Below are positions 58,387 to 64,000 of a stretch of DNA of 64,000 nucleotides, in pieces. How positions within the stretch are numbered: position 1 is the stretch's first letter; each line of letters begins with the position of its first letter. The DNA lies in the NCBI GenBank assembly GCA_905234985.1, contig CAJOJQ010000001.1, positions 62,001 to 126,000 on the forward strand, in the 5' to 3' direction. The notes beneath the pieces were generated by a model. The model was given only the letters and a program-made list of their open reading frames with translations, had not been told where the DNA came from and did not search any database. The position numbers and the translations under genes were made by a program. Source of the stretch: an uncultured Christensenellaceae bacterium (GTDB taxonomy: Bacteria > Bacillota > Clostridia > Christensenellales > Aristaeellaceae).

Positions 58387-58414
58387 ATTATATCATAACT
58401 GGCCGGGCCGTCAA
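58387..58414 (-). promoter_or_regulatory. Promoter of the AraM-like/trmO operon
   Basis: Minus-strand TTGACG (58409-58414), 16 bases, TATAAT (58387-58392) with a TGA extension. Confidence 0.8.
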
Positions 58415-58495
58415 GGATAATTCATTTGGAACAGATAGCGAAAACAGAGCGCAAAATCTGCATAAAAAAACGATATAAAATGTTTTGCGTTTTTC

Positions 58496-58524
58496 TTGCA
58501 TTTTTGGCTTTTTTCAACTACAAT
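58496..58524 (+). promoter_or_regulatory. Promoter of the sugar kinase operon
   Basis: TTGCAT (58496-58501), 17 bases, TACAAT (58519-58524), 42 bases before the kinase start. Confidence 0.75.
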
Positions 58525-58566
58525 AGAGGTAATCGTTTCCCCAGGATTTTTTACGAAGGGAGCAGG

Positions 58567-60099
58567 ATGAAGTTGCAATATCTGATTGGCGTGGATTTGG
58601 GCACCTCGGGTACCAAAACCGTGTTGTTTGACGTACACGGCAAGGAAATCGCCTCCGCCCTGGAGGAATATCCGCTGTATCAGCCCTATAACGGCTGGGC
58701 GGAGCAGGAGCCGGAGGACTGGTGGAACGCGGCGGTGAACACCATCAAAGCCGTGATCTTGAAGAGCAAAGTAAATCCGAAGGATATCGCGGGTCTGTCC
58801 CTGTCCGGGCAGATGCACGGCCTGGTGCTGACGGACGATAACGGCAAGGCCCTGGGCCGGTCCATCATCTGGTGCGATAACCGCACCATCGAAAGCTGCG
58901 AAGAGTTCACCCATTTGGTGGGCGGCAGGGAGCGGCTGATCCAAATCAGCGCCAATCCCGCCCTGACCGGCTTCACCGCCGGGAAAATCCTGTGGGTGCG
59001 CAAAAACCAGCCCGAAATCTGGGAAAAGGCGCGCCACATCCAGCTGCCCAAGGATTACGTGCGCTTGAAGCTCACCGGCGTATACCATATGGAAATGAGC
59101 GACGCCTCCGGCACCAACCTGCTGGACGTGCCGCGCCGCTGCTGGAGCGAAGAAATCTGCGAAAAGACCGGCATCCCCATGAGCATGCTGCCCCCCCTGG
59201 TGGAGAGCAGCGACGTGGCGGGCCATATCACCGAGGAAGCCGCCAAGCTCACCGGCTTGCCCGTAGGCATGCCCGTGGCCGCCGGTGCGGGCGACAACAT
59301 GGCCGCCGCCATCGGCACCGGCGTGGTGTGCGAGGGCAAAGCCTTTACCACCATCGGCACCAGCGGCGTGATCTTCGCCCATTCCAATTCCGTGCAGATC
59401 GACCCCGCGGGCCGGGTACACACCTTCTGCGCCGCCGTGCCGGGCTGCTACGTGGTCATGGGCGTGGGCCTGGCCGCGGGCCTCAGCCTCAAATGGTGCC
59501 GGGATCAGTTCTTCCAGGCCGAAATTGAGGTCGCCAAGGAAATGGGCACCGATTCCTACGTACTCATGAACCAGGAAGCGGCCCGCAGCCCCATCGGGGC
59601 CAACCGGCTGATCTACCTGCCTTACCTCATGGGCGAGCGCAGCCCCATCCTGGACCCCGAAAGCAGGGGCGTGCTGTTCGGCCTTTCCGCCATGCACACC
59701 AAGAAGGACATCGTGCGGGCGGTCATGGAAGGCGTTATGTACTCCCAGTGGCACAACCTGAACGTGCTGCGGGGCATGCACGTGGCCCCCAACGCCATGC
59801 TGGCCTGCGGCGGCGGCGCGAAATCTCCCTTCTGGCGGCAGATGATGGCGGATATGTACAACATGCCCGTTTCCACTTTGCAGAACACCGAAGGCCCGGC
59901 CTTAGGCGCAGCCATCTTAGCGGGCGTGGGCGCTGGCATCTATAAGGACGTGCCCTCCGCCTGCAAGGAACTGCTCAGGGAGAGCGAACCCCTCCTGCCC
60001 GACGCGGACCGTCACGCCGCCTACGAACCCTTCTTCGACCTGTACCAGAAGATTTATTTGGACCTCAAGGACGAGTTCCATACCCTGGCGCAGCTGTAA
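58567..60099 (+). CDS. xylB: FGGY-family carbohydrate kinase (xylulokinase-like)
   Basis: 510 residues. GVDLGTSGTKTVLFD (about 8-22) binds ATP; GLSLSGQMHGLVLTD (about 78-92) is the xylulokinase-type sugar loop; IIWCDNRT follows; the catalytic aspartate lies in GAGDNMAAAIG (about 241-251); and the C-terminal ATPase motif is ACGGGAKSPFWRQMMADMYN (about 416-435). Usual XylB length. It phosphorylates a ketopentose or related ketose; with a FucI-family isomerase downstream, the substrate could be that enzyme's product (for example a 6-deoxyketose or pentulose). GGGAG is four to eight bases before the ATG. Confidence 0.9.
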   Translation: MKLQYLIGVDLGTSGTKTVLFDVHGKEIASALEEYPLYQPYNGWAEQEPEDWWNAAVNTIKAVILKSKVNPKDIAGLSLSGQMHGLVLTDDNGKALGRSIIWCDNRTIESCEEFTHLVGGRERLIQISANPALTGFTAGKILWVRKNQPEIWEKARHIQLPKDYVRLKLTGVYHMEMSDASGTNLLDVPRRCWSEEICEKTGIPMSMLPPLVESSDVAGHITEEAAKLTGLPVGMPVAAGAGDNMAAAIGTGVVCEGKAFTTIGTSGVIFAHSNSVQIDPAGRVHTFCAAVPGCYVVMGVGLAAGLSLKWCRDQFFQAEIEVAKEMGTDSYVLMNQEAARSPIGANRLIYLPYLMGERSPILDPESRGVLFGLSAMHTKKDIVRAVMEGVMYSQWHNLNVLRGMHVAPNAMLACGGGAKSPFWRQMMADMYNMPVSTLQNTEGPALGAAILAGVGAGIYKDVPSACKELLRESEPLLPDADRHAAYEPFFDLYQKIYLDLKDEFHTLAQL

Positions 60100-60105
60100 A
60101 AAATC

Positions 60106-60223
60106 AAGGTAGGAAGTGGAAGGTAGGAGGTTTATATAGCTGGATAAAGAGAGAAACCCAGCGCTGCACGAAAATGTAAAGCAAAACAAAACCTCCTACC
60201 TCCTACTTCCTACCTCCTACTTC
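60106..60223. repeat. Inverted heptamer-array element 4 (GTAGGAR family)
   Basis: Left arm 60106-60133: GTAGGAA-GTGGAAG-GTAGGAG-GTTT. Right arm 60189-60223: reverse complement of GTAGGAG-GTAGGAA-GTAGGAG-GTAGGAG-GTTT. The centre contains GCTGG/CCAGC. It begins just after the kinase stop and ends just before the DUF4867 ribosome site. Confidence 0.9.
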
Positions 60224-60243
60224 AACTGATGGAGGTAATTACC

Positions 60244-60885
60244 ATGCAGATCATTCCCGTAACCGACAAGTCCTTCGCCCCCTATGGCCGCATCGTGGAA
60301 GGCTATGACGTGAAGGGCATTTTGAAAGCCCTGGAAGAAACCACTCCCTGCCCCGACGGCGTGGTGTACTTCCCCAAGGTGGACACCCTGCACGCCGCGG
60401 CCGGTGCGGAAGAATTAGGCGAGATCCTGTTCGGCGGCATGCCCTTCCAGCTGGGCTGCTGCAACGGCCATAACACCAAGCTGAACTGCTTAGAATACCA
60501 TCGGGACAGCGAATTCAACTTAGGCACGGAGGATTTCATTCTCCTGCTGGCGAAGCAGGGCGAGATCGAAAACGACGTGCTGGACACCGCCAAGGTGAAG
60601 GCCTTCTTCGTACCCAAGGGCGTGCTGGTGGAGGTGTACGCCACCACCCTGCACTATGCCCCCTGCCACGCCAACCCCACCAAGGGCTTCCGGGTACTGG
60701 TGGGCTTGCCCCTCAACACCAACACCGATTACCGCCCCGGCACCGGCAAGAACACCCTGGACAAGAGCCTCTGGGCCAGGAACAAGTGGCTGCTGGCTCA
60801 CGCTGACAGCAGCGAAGCCAAGGACGGCGCTTACGTTGGCCTGAAAGGCGAAAACATCGACGTCGCCGCCGATCTGCCCGTCTGA
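60244..60885 (+). CDS. DUF4867 family protein, cupin-like
   Basis: 213 residues, cytosolic. LNCLEYHRDSEFNLGTEDFILLLAKQGE (about 84-110) looks like a cupin metal motif (H, then E), and YATTLHYAPCHANP (about 137-150) supplies another histidine. The family is found beside sugar isomerases and kinases in Firmicutes; a sugar isomerase or mutarotase-type role is an inference from fold and context. GATGGAGG precedes the ATG at 60244. It sits between the kinase and isomerase genes. Confidence 0.8.
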   Translation: MQIIPVTDKSFAPYGRIVEGYDVKGILKALEETTPCPDGVVYFPKVDTLHAAAGAEELGEILFGGMPFQLGCCNGHNTKLNCLEYHRDSEFNLGTEDFILLLAKQGEIENDVLDTAKVKAFFVPKGVLVEVYATTLHYAPCHANPTKGFRVLVGLPLNTNTDYRPGTGKNTLDKSLWARNKWLLAHADSSEAKDGAYVGLKGENIDVAADLPV

Positions 60886-60937
60886 GATCAAACCCGTTTC
60901 CGTATCCTGCACACACAGAAAAAGGAGGACGCTACCC

Positions 60938-61432
60938 ATGAAGAAGCTCGTTTCGTTCCTGCTCGCGGTCTGCATGCTCGCCGCCTGCTCCGTCGCGTTC
61001 GCAATGCCCAAAAACGTCGCCTACGCCAACACCATCCGCTTTCTGCAGGCGCTGGAGGCCGACGACATAAACTACAGCTATTTGGGCATCGACCAGGATG
61101 ACGACGAACACGTCAGGCTTGCCTTTGACGACGACGTTAAAATCAACTTCTTCTTTACCGAAGACAACGAGGAATGCAACATCCGCGTATGGAATCTGGT
61201 GGAACTGAACCCGGAATCCATTGAAGATGCTTATCGGATTTGCAATGAGCTGAATAATAATTACAAATTCTGCACGTTCTATGTGGACACCAGCGACAAC
61301 ACCGTCACCATGAGCATGGATCTGATTCTGCGGGACAGCGACGACGTGGGCGATATCTGCTATGAAGCCCTGATCCGCGTTCTCAGGATTTATGAAAAAG
61401 GCCATGAGGCGCTGCTGGCCGTGGCGAAGTGA
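60938..61432 (+). CDS. Small exported (possibly lipo-) protein, YbjN-like
   Basis: 164 residues. The signal peptide VSFLLAVCMLAACSVAFAM contains LAAC, a possible lipobox, although an AFA cleavage site follows. The mature part is acidic and alternates helices and strands (LEADDINYSYLGIDQDDDEHV, DNTVTMSMDLILRDSDDVGDICYEAL), like YbjN/T3S-chaperone-like domains. Its presence inside a sugar operon is odd; role unknown. AAAGGAGG precedes the ATG. Confidence 0.7.
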   Translation: MKKLVSFLLAVCMLAACSVAFAMPKNVAYANTIRFLQALEADDINYSYLGIDQDDDEHVRLAFDDDVKINFFFTEDNEECNIRVWNLVELNPESIEDAYRICNELNNNYKFCTFYVDTSDNTVTMSMDLILRDSDDVGDICYEALIRVLRIYEKGHEALLAVAK

Positions 61433-61502
61433 CGCGGCCCAACCGCAAAAGTAAAAACTGTAATGGTTTTTATATATAAACTGAAAAATGGAGGAGATTA
61501 CA

Positions 61503-62981
61503 ATGGCTTGCAACATTCCCGAGGTCAAATTAGGCATCGTCGCCGTATCCCGCGACTGCTTCCCCATCGGCCTGTCCATCGCCCGCCGCGAGGCTATCAA
61601 GAAGGCTTACAAGGGTGAACTGTACGAGTGCCCCGTCACCGTGGAAAACGAAGCCGACATGCTCAAGGCTGTGGCCGACGTGAAAGCCGCCGACTGCAAC
61701 GCCCTGGTTGTGTTCCTGGGCAACTTCGGCCCTGAGACCCCCGAAACCCTGATTGCCAAGAACTTTGACGGCCCCTGCATGTTCGTGGCGGCTGCCGAAG
61801 GCGACGGCGACCTCATCAACGGCCGCGGCGACGCCTACTGCGGCATGCTGAACTGCTCCTACAACTTAGGCATGCGGCACCTGCAGGGCTACATCCCCGA
61901 ATATCCCGTGGGCACCGCGGACGATATCGCCGCCATGATCGCGGACTTTGTGCCCGTGGCCCGGGCCATCATCGGGGTTAAGAACCTGAAGATCATCACC
62001 TTCGGCCCCCGTCCCCAGGACTTCTTCGCCTGCAACGCCCCCATCAAGGGCCTGTACGAGCTGGGCGTCGAAATCGAAGAAAACAGCGAATTGGACCTGC
62101 TGGTTTCCTACAAGGCTCACGCCGGCGACAAGCGCATCCCCGCCGTCATGGACGATATGGCTAAGGAAATGGGCGAAGGCAAGTACTACGCCGAAATGTT
62201 AGAGCGCATGGCCCAGTTTGAACTGACCCTGCTGGATTGGGCCGATCAGCACAAGGGCGCCCGCAAGTACGTCGCGTTTGCCGACAAGTGCTGGCCCGCC
62301 TTCCCCGAGCAGTTCGGCTTTGAACCCTGCTATGTGAACAGCCGTCTGGCTTCCCGTGGCATCCCGGTTGCCTGCGAAGTGGACATCTACGGCGCGCTGT
62401 CCGAATACATCGGCGCGTGCGTGTCCGGCGACGCCATTACCCTGCTGGACATCAACAACTCCGTGCCCGCCTCCATGTGGGAAAGCCAGATCAAGGGCAA
62501 GTTCGATTATAGCCTCACCGACACCTTCATGGGCTTCCACTGCGGCAACACCCCCTCCTGCAAGATGTGCGACAGTCGTGCCATTAAGTATCAGCTGATT
62601 CAGCACCGCCTGCTGGAGCCTGCCGGCAGCGAACCCGACTTCACCCGCGGCACGCTGGAAGGCGACATCGCTCCCGGCGAAATCACCTTCTACCGCCTCC
62701 AGTGCGACAGCAACGGCGACCTGCGCTCCTACATCGCCGAGGGCGAAGTGCTGCCCGTGGCCACCACCTCCTTCGGCGGCATCGGCGTGTTCGCCATCAA
62801 GGAAATGGGCCGCTTCTACCGCCACGTGCTGATTCAGAAGCGCTATCCGCATCACGGCGCGGTGGCTTTCGGCCATCACGGCAAGGCCTTGTTCGAGGTC
62901 TTCAAGTTCCTGGGCGTCAAGGACATCGCTTACAACCAGCCCAAGACCCTGCCCTATCCCACCGAGAATCCCTGGGCGTAA
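61503..62981 (+). CDS. L-fucose/L-arabinose isomerase family protein
   Basis: 492 residues. Three-domain FucI fold: N-terminal KLGIVAVSRDCFPIGLSIARREAI, mid DCNALVVFLGNFGPETPETL, active-site glutamate and aspartate regions PVACEVDIYGALSEYIG (about 287-303) and LLDINNSVP, and C-terminal GFHCGNTPSCKM with KRYPHHGAVAFGHHGKAL. It interconverts an aldose and ketose with a metal ion. True L-fucose isomerase is near 590 residues, so this shorter one belongs to the related group whose sugar is unproved. GGAGG precedes the ATG by eight bases. Confidence 0.88.
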   Translation: MACNIPEVKLGIVAVSRDCFPIGLSIARREAIKKAYKGELYECPVTVENEADMLKAVADVKAADCNALVVFLGNFGPETPETLIAKNFDGPCMFVAAAEGDGDLINGRGDAYCGMLNCSYNLGMRHLQGYIPEYPVGTADDIAAMIADFVPVARAIIGVKNLKIITFGPRPQDFFACNAPIKGLYELGVEIEENSELDLLVSYKAHAGDKRIPAVMDDMAKEMGEGKYYAEMLERMAQFELTLLDWADQHKGARKYVAFADKCWPAFPEQFGFEPCYVNSRLASRGIPVACEVDIYGALSEYIGACVSGDAITLLDINNSVPASMWESQIKGKFDYSLTDTFMGFHCGNTPSCKMCDSRAIKYQLIQHRLLEPAGSEPDFTRGTLEGDIAPGEITFYRLQCDSNGDLRSYIAEGEVLPVATTSFGGIGVFAIKEMGRFYRHVLIQKRYPHHGAVAFGHHGKALFEVFKFLGVKDIAYNQPKTLPYPTENPWA

Positions 62982-63000
62982 GTTCTTTGAAATTTTTTCA

Positions 63001-63174
63001 GGGGGAAACCTCTCTTTGCAAGCCAAAGAGAGGTTTCCCCCTTTTCCGCATCCTCAATCGGCGCAAGTCCGCTTCATGCGGACATTGCTTGTTTCGGATG
63101 ATCTCACCGCCGATGAGATTCCCGCCACAGGCGGTCATCGGCGCTTCGTCCCCTTCCGAGAAAGCCACAAAAGG
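63001..63174 (+). repeat. Structured 3'-UTR repeat element, long form (copy E)
   Basis: Starts 19 bases after the isomerase stop. An 18-bp hairpin (63001-63018 with 63024-63041; GGGGGAAACCTCTCTTTG), then GTCCGC-TTCAT-GCGGAC, then CGCCGATGA/TCATCGGCG enclosing CCGCC/GGCGG, then the end module CCTTCCGAGAAAGCC. TGAAATTTTTTCA precedes it. It is the mirror of copy A, with different bases but the same pairings in the second hairpin. Confidence 0.9.
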
Positions 63175-63246
63175 TTAAGCGTTATTCCGGCTGTCGCGGT
63201 AACACGGCGGCCTTTTTTGATGCAAAAATTCATTCCCTTTTTTCCA

Positions 63247-63275
63247 TGGAATAACCATATATTCAATGATATAAT
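63247..63275 (+). promoter_or_regulatory. Promoter of the exported repeat protein gene
   Basis: TATAAT at 63270-63275 with a weak TGGAAT 17 bases upstream, 41 bases before the start. Confidence 0.5.
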
Positions 63276-63316
63276 ATGAGATAAGAAAACCCATTTGGAA
63301 AACGGAGGATGACGCC

Positions 63317-64000
63317 ATGAGAAGGATTATTTGCCTGCTGTTGGCTTTTATGATCCTTGTTTGCTGCACCGCTTCGGCTTTGGGGGAAAGCAGCGCACAG
63401 CAATATGAGAAAGCGATGGAACTGCTGAAAGAAAACCAGTACACGGAAGCGGGCCGTTCCTTCGCCGCGCTGGGAACGTATGCCGATTCCCCGCGCTATA
63501 CCATGTACTGCAACGCGATTGCGGCGGGAGAAGCCGGGTTTTATTCCGTTGCCGTGGACAATCTGAACAGCCTGAGCGGATTTCTGGACAGCAATCTGCT
63601 GGCCGTTTACTACGCGGGGCTTAGCTGGGAAGCCGCCGAGGATTATGAACGCGCCAGCGAGGTTTTGAGCGGTATTACTCTGTATCGGGACGTTGCGACG
63701 CGCGTGGCGGGTTATCCGGCTTTGATAGAAGCGAGGGATGCGGCGGCGGCGGAGCGGGCCCGCGCGGACGCTTACGCGGCGGCTGATCGGGCGGAACAAA
63801 GTGGGGATTATGACACAGCGTATACAGGATTTGTAAAACTGGGTGATTATAAAGACAGCGTGGGCCGCGCCGCCAAGCTGAAAACAGTGATCGAGGAAAG
63901 GGACGCGGCAGCAGCGGAGCAGGCCCGCGCGGTCGCATACGCGGCGGCTGACCGAGCGGAACAAAACGGTGACTATGCCGCAGCCTATACAGGATTCAGC
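63317..64000 (+). CDS. Exported TPR-like repeat protein (3' end beyond window)
   Basis: 228 residues visible. Signal peptide 1-23 (IICLLLAFMILVCCTASALGE), then helical pairs of TPR/Sel1-like type: YEKAMELLKENQYTEAGRSFAALGTYADS, and from about residue 137 a 55-residue tandem repeat with RDAAAAERARADAYAAADRA and QSGDYDTAYTGFVKLGDYKDS; the second copy begins near residue 192 and is cut by the window edge. Such proteins usually bind partners at the cell surface. GGAGG lies eight bases before the ATG. Confidence 0.78.
   Translation, partial: MRRIICLLLAFMILVCCTASALGESSAQQYEKAMELLKENQYTEAGRSFAALGTYADSPRYTMYCNAIAAGEAGFYSVAVDNLNSLSGFLDSNLLAVYYAGLSWEAAEDYERASEVLSGITLYRDVATRVAGYPALIEARDAAAAERARADAYAAADRAEQSGDYDTAYTGFVKLGDYKDSVGRAAKLKTVIEERDAAAAEQARAVAYAAADRAEQNGDYAAAYTGFS

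Noticed and set aside
63263-63964. 233-codon minus-strand frame at the right edge
   Set aside because: Shadow of the exported repeat protein; no ribosome site or family motif.

Overview
The window is about 60% G+C and reads like a chromosomal segment of an anaerobic, probably gut-dwelling Clostridia (Firmicutes) relative. Evidence: a T-box leader in front of metG, strong TTGACA/TATAAT-type promoters, AGGAGG ribosome sites, a Tat-exported flavin reductase, L-fucose-type sugar genes, three MATE exporters and a U32 protein. I cannot fix the genus. No rRNA, CRISPR array, prophage or recognisable transposase is visible.

Layout. 1-12.5 kb (all leftward): a membrane MotA/ExbB-like protein fused to an EAL domain (cut by the window edge); nnrD, acpS, a P1-family peptidase, a DUF1905 protein and trpS in a compact cluster; then a three-gene cluster of two solute-binding proteins around a 1217-residue sensor ending in an intact HD-GYP domain. 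12.8-20.9 kb: a small exported protein, a composite inverted repeat, metG with its T-box, a MATE exporter, tex and murG. 21-32 kb: a Tat fumarate-reductase-like flavoprotein with a divergent LysR regulator, a GH3 glucosidase overlapping fdhD, an XRE protein, a U32 protein, and an ECF sigma/anti-sigma pair. 32-37 kb: a complete branched-chain amino acid ABC operon (livJHMGF). 37-47 kb: a 707-residue unknown protein coupled to a TrmH-type methylase, an ATPase/MATE/EamA cluster, a bacterial Suv3-like helicase and a P-loop kinase fused to a CYTH domain. 47.4-49.8 kb: an A+T-rich islet with two unknown genes and a broken third one. 49.8-58.4 kb: GH29 fucosidase, an intergenic region full of palindromes, a kinase-like protein, DUF1294, LUD, M42 peptidase, tRNA-Gln and tRNA-Glu, MATE, trmO and a G1P-dehydrogenase-like gene. 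58.5-63 kb: a sugar operon (FGGY kinase, DUF4867 cupin-like, small lipoprotein, FucI-family isomerase). The right edge cuts an exported repeat protein.

The most unusual signal is not protein-coding. Two kinds of structured intergenic element recur. (1) A hairpin element (five copies at 3.5, 15.8, 19.7, 40.5 and 63.0 kb) built on an 18-19 bp stem whose arms co-vary between copies. Four copies sit 8-19 nt after a stop codon, always in the same orientation to the gene they follow. The fifth lies inside the metG T-box leader. (2) Five elements (24.0, 27.1, 27.8, 43.6, 60.1 kb) whose ends are inverted arrays of purine-rich 7-nt units, from three unrelated heptamer families but with one architecture. 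A third structure, at 51.55-51.68 kb, folds as a perfect cloverleaf of four stems. I do not recognise any of these; database searches are needed to say whether they are new.
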